64,000 nucleotides of DNA. It comes from Bdellovibrio sp047344985. Its GTDB lineage: Bacteria; Bdellovibrionota; Bdellovibrionia; Bdellovibrionales; Bdellovibrionaceae. How positions within the stretch are numbered: the first letter of the stretch is position 1; each line of letters starts with the position of its first letter. Positions 26,905-35,377 of the stretch are shown here, piece after piece. The position numbers and the translations under genes are program-made. A model generated the notes under the pieces. That model made no database searches. It worked only from the letters and a program-made list of their open reading frames with translations, and was not told where the DNA came from. The DNA is taken from contig NZ_CP178861.1 of NCBI RefSeq assembly GCF_047344985.1, positions 1,426,001 through 1,490,000 of the forward strand, written 5' to 3'.

Positions 26905-27181
26905 GAGAGACATCTCCTTATATATAGAGCGTAGTTTTACCAAATCCTTCCCTAGTCAGGGGCGAAATGACTCCTCTTTGCAAGAATTTCAGAAAGCGTC
27001 TTGTAAGTTGTCACATTTGTGGTCAGTGACCGGGGCTCGCGTTCAAGGGGCAGACAGCGACTTACTTTTGATATCAACAACTTAGACGCCGGGGACGAAA
27101 TTCGGCCCTGTTGGCATCAGGCTTGCTTTACGCCCAAGTGACTTAAAAAGGTTTTTGAAACCAGAACCACGAGGAGACTCT

Positions 27182-28396
27182 ATGAAAAAGTATTTCTATA
27201 TACTTGCGGCTTTGAGTATTGCGCCCACTTATGCGCTAGCTCAAAGTATCGAAAGTGATGTCGATGCCGAGCTTGATCAAATGTATTCAAGCCAGCAAGC
27301 GGCACCTGCGGCAGCGGCCGCGCCAGTACAAGCTCAGCCTCAGGCTCAAGCGGGTATTGCAAACACAGCACCGGTCAGCGGTCAGCCTATTTATATTTTG
27401 AATCAGGCAACACCGACGTCCAATGCTCAGTTGCAACAAACACAAGTTCAAAAACAGCCAACGACTGTTATTGAAGCTTCTCCACTGACGGAATCTCGCG
27501 CGGAACAAATCCGCAGATCACGTCAAGATGCTGAGTTGCAAACTGAACAAAGAATCGTTGAAAAGCTCGAGCAATCTCGTATGGAAGACGAGAAGAAAAG
27601 AGCTTCGGTTTTATTTGGTGATAAATTCAACCAATTAGACCAACAACAACAGCAACCTCAACAAGTTCAACAACCTGTTTATGCTCAGCCTGTACAACAA
27701 GTACAACCTGTGCAAGTTCAACAAGTTGAAGAACCTAAAGAGAACACACGCGACATCATCCGTGAAGAATTAGCTGCGGCTATGAAAACGGAAGAAGAAG
27801 CGGCTGTTGCTCCTCTTGAAACTAAATACGTGGCAGGTATCTTGGGAGTCGGTGACTATCCAGACACTCGCCAAGTAAAAGGAAATTATGCCCTCGGTGT
27901 GGCGTTCGGTACGAAGTACGACAATATCGTTGTCGAAGGTTCGTTCTTGTACTCAAACTACACAGTTGAAGGACAAGGTTACTACACAAATGGTTACGCG
28001 TATGGCGGTGGCGGAGTTTACGTTCCGGATTCTATCGACGTACAACAATATTCAGGTTCATTGGCTGCGAAAGTTCAATTGTTCTCTGGTATCGTAAAAC
28101 CTGTATTCGGTGGTGTGGTGTCTTACTCTTACAGAGGTTTCTCTTGGGATAACAAATCCTACGGTTACTACAACGACACGAAAGCCAACTCTCACGCGAT
28201 CGATATCGGTACGATCATCGGTGCGGATTTGGAATTCTCTCCGAAGTACTCTTTGGGTTTGGATTTCAGATATATGTGGAATTTGTCTAGCCGTGTGAAC
28301 GCTGGAAACACTTGGATGTCTGGACCTCAGTATGGAACTCCGATCGAAAAGCTTCAGTACTATGTAATGTCGCTTGTCGGACGAGTTAATTTCTAA
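27182..28396 (+). CDS. Outer-membrane beta-barrel with Ala/Gln/Pro-rich periplasmic domain
   Basis: About 404 residues from ATG 27182, which has GAGGAG six bases upstream. Signal peptide (YFYILAALSIAPTYALA). Residues about 30-200 are low-complexity, rich in Ala, Gln, Pro and Val (QQQQQPQQVQQPVYAQPVQQ-type repeats) with a helical charged middle. The C-terminal half is a barrel: alternating aromatic strands (YKYDNIVVEGSFLY-like), many Tyr/Gly and a final MSLVGRVNF ending in Phe, the BAM recognition signature. The Gln-rich part may cross the peptidoglycan. Family unknown to me beyond the barrel; function unproven. A terminator follows at 28438. Confidence 0.75.
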   Translation: MKKYFYILAALSIAPTYALAQSIESDVDAELDQMYSSQQAAPAAAAAPVQAQPQAQAGIANTAPVSGQPIYILNQATPTSNAQLQQTQVQKQPTTVIEASPLTESRAEQIRRSRQDAELQTEQRIVEKLEQSRMEDEKKRASVLFGDKFNQLDQQQQQPQQVQQPVYAQPVQQVQPVQVQQVEEPKENTRDIIREELAAAMKTEEEAAVAPLETKYVAGILGVGDYPDTRQVKGNYALGVAFGTKYDNIVVEGSFLYSNYTVEGQGYYTNGYAYGGGGVYVPDSIDVQQYSGSLAAKVQLFSGIVKPVFGGVVSYSYRGFSWDNKSYGYYNDTKANSHAIDIGTIIGADLEFSPKYSLGLDFRYMWNLSSRVNAGNTWMSGPQYGTPIEKLQYYVMSLVGRVNF

Positions 28397-28437
28397 TCTA
28401 ATATTAGTAAGTAGTTTTATTAATTCCTCAGTGGTTG

Positions 28438-28472
28438 CAAACCCCGTCTGTAAAGGCGGGGTTTGTTTTTTT
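28438..28472 (+). terminator. Rho-independent terminator after barrel gene
   Basis: CAAACCCCG (28438-28446), loop TCTGTAAAGG, CGGGGTTTG (28457-28465) and a following T-run TTTTTTTG. It sits 41 bases after the stop, immediately before the large palindromic repeat. Confidence 0.9.
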
Positions 28473-28488
28473 GTTTCAGGCGAAGAGC

Positions 28489-28645
28489 GGGTGGGCTGGC
28501 GAGGGGCTTTGTTCTAGGAGTCGCTTCGGTCGGCACGCCTTCCGGGCTCAGTCGTCGCCACCGCTTTGCGGTGGTTCGCGCCGTCGTGGCGCCGACGAAG
28601 GCCTCTCTTCGGACTCCTAGAACAAAGCCCCTCGCCAACCCACCC
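28489..28645. repeat. Large palindromic repeat, copy A
   Basis: A 157-base palindromic element. Outer arms of 34 bases (28489-28522 and 28612-28645) match with one mismatch; the inner core is also hairpin-rich. The core holds two blocks shared with copy B at 61168-61295: 15 bases at 28535-28549 and 19 bases at 28575-28593. Between them is the perfect stem CCACCGC-TTT-GCGGTGG (28558-28574), whose sequence differs from that of copy B although the pairing is kept. It carries no convincing gene: ORFs crossing it are low-complexity or Arg-rich. The element lies in the 438-base gap 28397-28834, whose remaining part I can assign only to the preceding terminator and a possible second weak hairpin followed by T-runs at 28740-28775. 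Confidence 0.85.
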
Positions 28646-28834
28646 TCATCGTTGAAAAATAAATTCCCCTCTTTGTGTGTGCTGAAACTTTGGTGCAAAA
28701 CATCTTTTATTAGATGTTGGTATTGCGCTTTGGGTTTCTGGCGCTGCGCGCTTTTTTTGTTTTTTGCTGGTCTGCTGATCTGTGGCTTTGGCGAAGGCTG
28801 GACTTTGTTTGGATTCTCTATCATAGTTTTCTTT

Positions 28835-29461
28835 ATGAGATTTCTTCTTCCTTTTCTTTTTTCTTTGAATGCTTTTGCGGCTTCTGTGGTTACTGAAACT
28901 GTGGGGCAGGTTTCTGAGCATGTTGTTACTAGTCGGGAAGTTCAGATTTCTATGGTTATCGAAAATATTCTTTTTCCTCCTAAGACTCCTTTGAAGGGGC
29001 TTTATGAGATTCGGCCGGTGCAGCCGGAGTTTCGGAATGCGGTGACGGCTGTTTTGCTTGAGGCTGTTGTCGCTATGGAGGCTGAGAATTTTAATGTGGC
29101 GGCTATTTCTGATGACGATCTGAAAGCGGCCATCAGTAAGGTTGAGAAAGCTGTTTCTGGTAGAGCTTATTGGGGAGACCTTGAGGTTTCCTCTGATGAA
29201 GTTAAGAAGTTTACGGCTCGTAAGTTGACGGCTAAGAGTTTTTGGAAGTTTAAGTCGAATTCGATGTCGAGCATTATTACCGACCAAGAGGCGCAGGCTT
29301 ATTACGATAAGAATCGTGTGAAGTTTGGTTCGACTCCTTTTGAATCTTTTAAAGACAATATCAAAACGTTCCTTGCTCAACAGCAGCTGGAAGAGCGCAT
29401 TCGTGCTTGGTTTGAAGTGATTAAGCGTAAGTACAAAGTTCGTAACTTTATTGCGGATTAG
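28835..29461 (+). CDS. Exported SurA/parvulin-like protein without isomerase domain
   Basis: About 208 residues from ATG 28835; signal peptide RFLLPFLFSLNAFAASVV. The mature part opens TVGQVSEHVVTSREVQISMVIE, like the N-terminal chaperone helix of SurA/PpiD, and ends ITDQEAQAYYDKNRVKFG...TFLAQQQLEERIRAWFEVIKRKYKV, the helices that normally flank the SurA PPIase domain. The isomerase domain itself is absent, so it would be a chaperone-like holder rather than an enzyme. The gene uses unusual T-rich codons compared with its neighbours. It is four bases upstream of the GNAT gene. Upstream 190 bases between the repeat and the gene show no recognisable feature beyond T-rich runs. Confidence 0.6.
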   Translation: MRFLLPFLFSLNAFAASVVTETVGQVSEHVVTSREVQISMVIENILFPPKTPLKGLYEIRPVQPEFRNAVTAVLLEAVVAMEAENFNVAAISDDDLKAAISKVEKAVSGRAYWGDLEVSSDEVKKFTARKLTAKSFWKFKSNSMSSIITDQEAQAYYDKNRVKFGSTPFESFKDNIKTFLAQQQLEERIRAWFEVIKRKYKVRNFIAD

Positions 29462-29464
29462 TTT

Positions 29465-29902
29465 ATGCATATTGAAACTCTCACTAGCATTCATAAACCT
29501 GCCATGCGGGCCTTGATTGAGGCCATTCATGCCGAGCAAGGGTTGCTTCCGCAGTTTTATTGGCCTCAAGAACTTTTGGGGGCCGAGATGGCGACAGCGG
29601 AGGCCGTCGGGGCTTTTGAGAATAATGTTTTAATTGGGTTTGTTCTTTATCGTGAGCTTCCCGAGGCTTTTGAGATTTCTTTGGTCGCCAGTCACCCCCA
29701 GTACCGACGTCGAGGTGCCATGGAGAAGGTGTTTGAATATCTGGTCAACGCAAAGGGTCAAGAGAGGGAGCTTTGGTTGGAAGTGCATGAGGAGAATGTT
29801 CCGGCGCAAAAACTCTATGAAAAACTAGGGTTTAAGGAAATTCGTCGGCGTCCTCGGTACTATAAGGACGGAGCCACGGCGATTTTGTACTCACACTCGT
29901 AA
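29465..29902 (+). CDS. GNAT-family N-acetyltransferase
   Basis: 145-residue GNAT. The acetyl-CoA loop ASHPQYRRRGAMEKVFEYL begins near residue 79, followed by the C-terminal beta-alpha pattern LWLEVHEENVPAQKLYEKLGFKEIRRRPRYY, which closely resembles RimI-like enzymes (N-terminal or antibiotic acetylation). Substrate unknown. It starts three bases after the SurA-like gene stop, likely co-transcribed. Confidence 0.85.
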   Translation: MHIETLTSIHKPAMRALIEAIHAEQGLLPQFYWPQELLGAEMATAEAVGAFENNVLIGFVLYRELPEAFEISLVASHPQYRRRGAMEKVFEYLVNAKGQERELWLEVHEENVPAQKLYEKLGFKEIRRRPRYYKDGATAILYSHS

Positions 29903-29937
29903 AGGGAGTGTCGTCCCTTTGGGGAGTGAAGATAAAC

Positions 29938-29967
29938 CCTTGCCCTCGCTCATTTTTTTTGCTAGCT
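29938..29967 (+). promoter_or_regulatory. Possible promoter for rimP operon
   Basis: TTGCCC followed by about 17 bases and an extended -10-like TGCTAGCTT, in the stretch 29938-29968 just upstream of the ATGGGCC hairpin. If real, transcription would run through that hairpin, making it an attenuator. Hexamers are only moderate matches. Confidence 0.3.
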
Positions 29968-29980
29968 TCAAGTCGTTCCA

Positions 29981-30008
29981 ATGGGCCCAGTAGGCCCATT
30001 TTTTTTTG
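29981..30008 (+). terminator. Terminator or attenuator hairpin upstream of rimP
   Basis: ATGGGCC (29981-29987), loop CAGTA, GGCCCAT (29993-29999) then a run of nine T. It could end transcription from the GNAT gene or, if the promoter at 29938 is used, attenuate the rimP operon. Confidence 0.8.
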
Positions 30009-30014
30009 CGCCCG

Positions 30015-30106
30015 GACGGGTGGATCGATTCTTCGATCAAATTTCTAGCCCCTGCAAATCTCGCAGGAACTGGACTCCGTCCAGTCGCCGTTTATGTTAT
30101 AAAGGA
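30015..30106 (+). promoter_or_regulatory. Structured rimP leader with three hairpins
   Basis: After the terminator the leader folds into three consecutive small hairpins: GATCGA-TTCT-TCGATC (about 30023-30038), CCTGC-AAATCTC-GCAGG (about 30052-30068) and ACTGGA-CTCCG-TCCAGT (about 30069-30085), then AAAGGA (Shine-Dalgarno of rimP at 30101). This resembles a regulatory leader rather than random sequence; no known riboswitch matches. Confidence 0.45.
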
Positions 30107-30116
30107 TTACCTTAAA

Positions 30117-30638
30117 ATGTCAGAGACCCCATCTTGGATGGAAAAAGTAGAAGCTATAGCCACTGAGGTTGCCGCTCAAGAAGGCGTCCTTATTTACGAC
30201 ATTGAGTTCGTAGGCTTGGGCAAAGGAAGAACACTTCGTATCTACATCGACAAAGAAGACGGCAACGTCAGCATTGATGATTGCTCGAATGTCTCTAAAG
30301 GTCTTAATGAGTTTCTTGATGCCAATGAAGACCTGATCCCTGGCGGCGCTTACAATCTTGAAGTTTCAACTCCGGGTTTGGATCGGGTGTTAAGAAAACC
30401 TTGGCACTTCCAAAAAGCCGTGGGGAAAAAGATTTATATCAAAACCTCCAAAGCTTTGGAGAGTGCTGGTGTGACAGATAAAAAATGGAAAGCAGCTAAA
30501 ACAGTCGAGGAAGTTTTGGAATCGGCTGATGAAGGCGGCATCCGTTTTGTCGTGAAGGATGTGGAGATCAAAATCCCTTACAACATGATCGACAAAGCTA
30601 AAGTAGTTTTTGAAATGACCAAAGGTCAAAAAAAGTAA
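30117..30638 (+). CDS. rimP: Ribosome maturation factor RimP
   Basis: 173 residues starting ATG 30117 with AAAGGA about ten bases upstream. Typical RimP features: DIEFVGLGKGRTLRIYIDKEDGNVSIDDCSNVS (N-terminal domain) and LEVSTPGLDRVLRKPWHF (conserved loop entering the C-terminal SH3-like domain). It assists 30S maturation. It is 15 bases upstream of nusA, the standard rimP-nusA-infB order. A structured leader precedes it. Confidence 0.95.
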   Translation: MSETPSWMEKVEAIATEVAAQEGVLIYDIEFVGLGKGRTLRIYIDKEDGNVSIDDCSNVSKGLNEFLDANEDLIPGGAYNLEVSTPGLDRVLRKPWHFQKAVGKKIYIKTSKALESAGVTDKKWKAAKTVEEVLESADEGGIRFVVKDVEIKIPYNMIDKAKVVFEMTKGQKK

Positions 30639-30653
30639 CGAGAGAGGAAAGTC

Positions 30654-32051
30654 ATGGCTGAAAATATGTTTTCAGATCTTTCTAAAGTGATTGATCAAGT
30701 CGGAAAAGACAAAGGTATCGACAAGCAAGTTGTTATCGATGCAATCACTCAAGGTATGTTGGTAGCTGCTCGCAAGAAGTACGGCACATACCGTGAAATT
30801 GAAGCCGCTTATAACGAAGAAACTGGCGAAGTTGAACTTTTTGAGTTCAAAGAAGTCGTCCCTCGTGAAAAGTTCATCGACGAAGAAGTTGAAATTCCTT
30901 ACGACGAAGCTCAAAAGTTGGATCCAAACGTTCAACTTGATGACTCTATCGGTATTAAAATGGAAGCTTCTGATTTGGGTCGTATTGCTGCGCAAACAGC
31001 AAAGCAAATCATCATGCAAAAAGTGCGTGATGCTGAACGCAATATCATCTTCAACGAATTCGAAGAACGTAAAGGTGAAATCGCATCGGGTATCGCTCGT
31101 CGCGTGGAAAAAGGTGCCATCGTTGTCGATTTGGGCCGTACGGAAGCGTACATTCCGCCTCGTGAACAAATCCCAGGCGAACAATACAAGCCAGGTGACC
31201 GTATTCAAGGTTACTTGTCTGAAGTTCGTCAAACAACTCGCGGACCACAAATTATCATGTCTCGCGCGGATGAGCGCTATTTGATGAAACTTTTCGAAAT
31301 GGAAGTTCCAGAGATCTATGACGGTGTTGTTGAGATCATGGCAGCGGCTCGTGAGCCGGGCCAACGCGCGAAAATCGCGGTTCGTTCTAAAGACAACTCT
31401 GTAGATCCAGTAGGTGCTTGCGTTGGTATGAAGGGTTCTCGTGTGCAAAACATCGTACAAGAACTTCGTGGCGAGAAGATCGATATCGTTCCTTGGGACG
31501 AAGACATCACTCGTTTTGCGTGCAACGCTTTGGCTCCGGCTGAAATCTCTCGCGTGTTCCTAGATGATGCGAACCGTGAAATGGAAATCGTTGTTCCAGA
31601 TTCTCAATTGTCATTGGCTATCGGTAAGCGCGGTCAAAACGTGCGTTTGGCAGCGAAGTTGACAGGCTGGAAGTTGGATATCATTTCTGAATCTTCAGCG
31701 GCTTCTCGTACGGCGGAATCCATCTTCAATTTGATGTTGATCCCGGGCATGAACGAGACAATGGCGCAAAACATTTTCCAATCTGGCTTCGGTTCTTTCC
31801 AAGCAGTGGCGACAGCGACTGTGGAAGAGTTGATGACGATCCCAGGTTATGACGATCCAGATAAAGCTGAAAAATTGGCGAAAGAAGCGAAAGCTCTTGT
31901 CGCGAAATACGAAGCTGAAGGCGTACCGGTGCCAACAGCTCCAACAGCAGCAAAAGATAATAAATCTAATGTTTCCGCGAAAGCACAAGCGGACCTTCTT
32001 TTGAAGCAAGAGTTGCAAAAACTTGATGCTCAAGAGGCGGATGAGGAGTAG
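30654..32051 (+). CDS. nusA: Transcription termination/antitermination factor NusA
   Basis: 465 residues. N-terminal RNAP-binding domain, S1 domain (GAIVVDLGRTEAYIPPREQIPGEQYKPGD near residue 162-190), KH1 and KH2 (AVRSKDNSVDPVGACVGMKGSRVQNIV and DSQLSLAIGKRGQNVRLAAKLTGW), and a helix-hairpin-helix C-terminal region. It regulates pausing and termination and binds RNA in the leader of its own operon in other bacteria. Start has GAGAGGAAAGTC. Located between rimP and infB. Confidence 0.96.
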   Translation: MAENMFSDLSKVIDQVGKDKGIDKQVVIDAITQGMLVAARKKYGTYREIEAAYNEETGEVELFEFKEVVPREKFIDEEVEIPYDEAQKLDPNVQLDDSIGIKMEASDLGRIAAQTAKQIIMQKVRDAERNIIFNEFEERKGEIASGIARRVEKGAIVVDLGRTEAYIPPREQIPGEQYKPGDRIQGYLSEVRQTTRGPQIIMSRADERYLMKLFEMEVPEIYDGVVEIMAAAREPGQRAKIAVRSKDNSVDPVGACVGMKGSRVQNIVQELRGEKIDIVPWDEDITRFACNALAPAEISRVFLDDANREMEIVVPDSQLSLAIGKRGQNVRLAAKLTGWKLDIISESSAASRTAESIFNLMLIPGMNETMAQNIFQSGFGSFQAVATATVEELMTIPGYDDPDKAEKLAKEAKALVAKYEAEGVPVPTAPTAAKDNKSNVSAKAQADLLLKQELQKLDAQEADEE

Positions 32052-32052
32052 T

Positions 32053-32064
32053 CGGCGGAAGCCG
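32053..32064 (+). promoter_or_regulatory. Small GNRA-type hairpin before infB
   Basis: CGGC-GGAA-GCCG (32053-32064), a four-pair stem closed by a GGAA loop, lies between the nusA stop and the infB Shine-Dalgarno. It belongs to a set of similar hairpins at 36325-36336, 36756-36768 and 40226-40237 in the gaps of this cluster. Confidence 0.4.
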
Positions 32065-32084
32065 GCAGAAAAACAGGAGACTGA

Positions 32085-34982
32085 GTGAGTAATCCAAAGG
32101 TTTTTGAATTTGCAAAAGAGATCGGGATGACCCCGCTAGCCCTCATGGATAAAATCCGTGAGTGGAATTTGCCTGTGAAAAGTCACATGGCGGAGCTGGA
32201 TCCGACAGTTCTAGAGCAAATTAAAATTAAACTCTCTGGCGGCGATAAGCCGGCTGAAGAGGCTAAACCGAAAAAAGCAGCAACCCGTAAGGCAGCTCCG
32301 AAGAAAGCCGCAGCAGCGGCAGAGACTGAAACTGCAGCTCCTGCAGCCGCGAAGTCTTCTGTGATTCGTCGTAAAAAAGACGAGGCTCCTGTTGAAGCTC
32401 CGAAGGCGAAAGTCATAGCTAAACCTGAAGCTGAAGAAGCGGAAGAGGCAGCTCCGACAAAAACAACTCGCGTGGTTGTGAAGAAAACTCCAGCAGCGAA
32501 GGAAACCGAAGAAGCTCATGCAGCTCCGGCTTCCACTGTTGAAGAAAAGGTTGTCGCAAAAGAAGAAGCGGCTCCGGTAGAAACAAAACCTGAACCGGTG
32601 GTTGCAAAAGCAGCTCCGACTCCGGCGGCTGAACCAGCGCCTGTGGCGGCTCCGGCAGCACAAGCTCGTAAGAAGGAAGTGGTTGTGGGAACAAGCGGTG
32701 TTGCAAGTTCATCTACTCCGGCGACAACAACAGCGAAAAGAAATATCATCGGTCGTATGGATCTTTCCCGTGTCCAGCCGCAAACTCCGCAACGCGGTGA
32801 ACGCCCTCAAGGTGGTTATCAACCAAGATCTGGTGGACCTGGTGGCGATCGCGGTGAACGTAGCGGGCCTGGCGGTGGCTTCCAACCTCGTCCGGGTGGA
32901 TTCAATAGACCAGCAGGTGGTGCACCGACTCGCAACATCCGTACAGGATTCGTAGCGGCGGCCCAGCCTCCTGAACCAATGCCAGACAGTGATTTTAGAA
33001 GAGATTTTGATAAGCGCAAAAAAATCGGTGCAGGCCCAGCGGCAGCTGCGGGTGCAACTCGTGAGCGCGAAAAAGAAAAAGAAGAAGAAGTAGCAAGCTT
33101 CAACGCGGTTGAATTCCGTAAACGCGAAATGGTCTTCCAGCCTAAAAAGAAAAAAGGCATGTTGGACCGTGAAGCGATGAAAACGCAAATCACAACGGCA
33201 GCAGCTCACAAACGTGTTGTTAAAGTAAACAACACGATGAAGCTTTCTGACTTGGCGATGGAAATGGGCTTGAAAGCTCCACAACTCGTTAAAGTTTTGA
33301 TGACGAACGGTGTGATGGCCAACATGAACACGGATCTTGATTTCGATACGATCGCTTTGATCGTTCCGGAGTTCGGTTGGGAAGCACAAAACGTCTTCAA
33401 AACAGCGGAAGACGTGGCGCAAGAAACAGCCTTCGGTGAATTGGATGCTGAAAAAGTCACTCGTCCACCTGTTGTGACAATCATGGGTCACGTCGACCAC
33501 GGTAAAACATCTTTGTTAGATGCAATCCGTAATGCTGACGTTGCTGCGGGCGAGGCCGGCGGTATCACTCAGCACATTGGTGCGTACTCGGTAAAAATTG
33601 AAGATGGTTCTTTGATCACATTCTTGGATACTCCGGGCCACGAAGCCTTCACGGCAATGCGTACGCGCGGTGCGAATGCGACAGATATCGCTGTCATCGT
33701 CGTTGCGGCGGATGACGGTATGATGCCGCAAACTCAAGAATCTATCAGCCACGCGAAAGCGGCGGGCGTTCCCATTATCGTTGCTGTGAACAAAATGGAT
33801 AAGCCGGGTGCAAACCCAGAGCGTATCAAGCAACAATTAACAGAGCTTGAAATCGTTCCTGAAGAATGGGGCGGTAACACAATCTTTGTTGAAGTTTCCG
33901 CTTTGAAGAAAACAGGTTTGAAAGAGCTTCTTGAGCAAATCAAACTGTTGGCTGAAGTCGGTGAATTGAAAGCCAATCCAAAACGCTCCGGCACAGGTCT
34001 TGTGATCGAAGCGAAAATGGAAAAAGGCAAAGGCCCTGTGGCAACTCTTCTAGTTAAAGACGGAACAGTTGAAGTGGGTCAGTACATCGTTGCCGGCACT
34101 ATGAAAGGCCGTGTTCGTTCTTTGATGAACGACAAAGGCGAAAGAATTCAATCTGTCGGTCCGGGTCTTCCAGCCGAAGTTTTGGGTCTTGATGGTGTTC
34201 CAGCAGCCGGTGATCAGTTCGACATTGTTAAAGATGAAAGAACTGCTGAAGAAATGTCGACTCTTCGTAAGAATAAAGCTTTGGCTGCAGCATCAACACC
34301 TGCACAAAAACTTTCTTTGGATGAGATCTTCGCGAAGGTTAAAACGGGTGATGTGAAAGAACTTGCGATCATCCTGAAAGCGGACGTTCATGGCTCTCTT
34401 GAAGCGATCAACGGCATGCTTTCGAAGCTTTCAACTCCAGAAGTGAAAGCACGTGTGATCCACGCCGCTGTCGGCGGTATCACAGAGAACGACGTGACCT
34501 TGGCGAATACTTCCAAAGGTATCGTTTTGGGCTTCAACGTACGTCCAGACTTGGGCGCACAGGCTAAAGCGAAACAATTGGGTGTCGACATCAGAACGTA
34601 CTCTATCGTTTACGAATTGATCGATCAGATGAAAGCCGCGATGGCGGGTCTTCTTTCTCCAGATGTGGTGGAAGAAGTTATGGGTCGCGCAGAAGTGCGT
34701 AACACATTCAACGTACCTAAAGTCGGCGTCATTGCTGGTTGCTTCGTAATTGATGGTAAAGTTCAACGTAACAATATGATCCGTTTGCTTCGTGAAAATA
34801 AAATCGTTTACGAAGGAAAGATCTCTTCACTTAAGCGCTTCAAAGATGACGCGAAAGAAGTGGCGCAAGGTTACGAATGCGGTATCGGTATCGAAAACTA
34901 TAACGACGTTAAAGTGGGCGATATGATGGAAGCATACGTGAAAAAAGAAGTTGCACGTGAACTCAGCTCGGGGACTCACTAA
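32085..34982 (+). CDS. infB: Translation initiation factor IF-2
   Basis: 965 residues. GTG start at 32085 with AGGAGA upstream. The N-terminal IF2_N-like segment (KVFEFAKEIGMTPLALMDKIREWNL) is followed by a long Ala/Pro/Glu/Lys-rich linker and a Gly/Arg-rich region (residues about 45-310), then a second IF2_N-like helix bundle, and the GTPase: G1 MGHVDHGKTSLLD near residue 467, DTPGHE, NKMD. The C-terminal domains II-IV bind fMet-tRNA and the ribosome. The low-complexity linker is normal for IF-2 but large here. The stop overlaps rbfA (TAATG). Confidence 0.97.
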   Translation: MSNPKVFEFAKEIGMTPLALMDKIREWNLPVKSHMAELDPTVLEQIKIKLSGGDKPAEEAKPKKAATRKAAPKKAAAAAETETAAPAAAKSSVIRRKKDEAPVEAPKAKVIAKPEAEEAEEAAPTKTTRVVVKKTPAAKETEEAHAAPASTVEEKVVAKEEAAPVETKPEPVVAKAAPTPAAEPAPVAAPAAQARKKEVVVGTSGVASSSTPATTTAKRNIIGRMDLSRVQPQTPQRGERPQGGYQPRSGGPGGDRGERSGPGGGFQPRPGGFNRPAGGAPTRNIRTGFVAAAQPPEPMPDSDFRRDFDKRKKIGAGPAAAAGATREREKEKEEEVASFNAVEFRKREMVFQPKKKKGMLDREAMKTQITTAAAHKRVVKVNNTMKLSDLAMEMGLKAPQLVKVLMTNGVMANMNTDLDFDTIALIVPEFGWEAQNVFKTAEDVAQETAFGELDAEKVTRPPVVTIMGHVDHGKTSLLDAIRNADVAAGEAGGITQHIGAYSVKIEDGSLITFLDTPGHEAFTAMRTRGANATDIAVIVVAADDGMMPQTQESISHAKAAGVPIIVAVNKMDKPGANPERIKQQLTELEIVPEEWGGNTIFVEVSALKKTGLKELLEQIKLLAEVGELKANPKRSGTGLVIEAKMEKGKGPVATLLVKDGTVEVGQYIVAGTMKGRVRSLMNDKGERIQSVGPGLPAEVLGLDGVPAAGDQFDIVKDERTAEEMSTLRKNKALAAASTPAQKLSLDEIFAKVKTGDVKELAIILKADVHGSLEAINGMLSKLSTPEVKARVIHAAVGGITENDVTLANTSKGIVLGFNVRPDLGAQAKAKQLGVDIRTYSIVYELIDQMKAAMAGLLSPDVVEEVMGRAEVRNTFNVPKVGVIAGCFVIDGKVQRNNMIRLLRENKIVYEGKISSLKRFKDDAKEVAQGYECGIGIENYNDVKVGDMMEAYVKKEVARELSSGTH

Positions 34983-35377
34983 TGAAGAACATGGGTGATG
35001 GGCGCAGAGTCGCTCGCGTAGAAAGAGAAATTCAAGCTACCATCGCTCAGTTTTTGATCCGTGGTTTTAAAACTCCTTTGCCAGGTCTGGTGACCGTGTC
35101 TCAGGTGAAAATGCCGGCGGATCTTCGTGCCGCGAAAGTTTATATCAGTGTTTTAGGTTCCGACGCCCAACAAGAAGAGGCGTTGGAGCTTTTGCAAGAA
35201 CGAGCTTTTGAGATTCAAAACTTCATCGGTAAAGAACTCAAAATGCGCTATTGCCCGAAACTCACTTTCTATCCTGATCACACAACAGAGCAGGTTTTGA
35301 AAGTCGAACGCATTCTTCATGAACTTGAAGAAGAAAGAAAATCTGCGGGCAAAACAGAAGAGTCTGATGACGAATAA
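34982..35377 (+). CDS. rbfA: Ribosome-binding factor A
   Basis: 131 residues, KH-type fold with RRVARVEREIQATIAQFLIRG, the VSQVKMPADLRAAKVYISVLG strand and the RYCPKLTFYPD segment. It assists 16S rRNA 5' end maturation in the cold. ATG 34982 overlaps the infB stop; truB begins inside its end (11-base overlap). Confidence 0.95.
   Translation: MKNMGDGRRVARVEREIQATIAQFLIRGFKTPLPGLVTVSQVKMPADLRAAKVYISVLGSDAQQEEALELLQERAFEIQNFIGKELKMRYCPKLTFYPDHTTEQVLKVERILHELEEERKSAGKTEESDDE

Noticed and set aside
28420..28824. Minus-strand 134-residue ORF across the palindromic repeat
   Set aside because: Arg/Lys/Pro-rich, without family features, and runs through both hairpin arms and a terminator.
28646..29569. 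Minus-strand 307-residue ORF
   Set aside because: Antisense to the SurA-like gene; basic, low-complexity, no Shine-Dalgarno or domain.
30672..31460. Minus-strand 262-residue ORF antisense to nusA
   Set aside because: Shadow of a strongly conserved gene, very Phe/Thr/Asn/Arg-rich.
32183..32749. Cys/Arg-rich or Ala/Val-rich ORFs opposite infB
   Set aside because: Complement of the low-complexity IF-2 linker, not independent genes.
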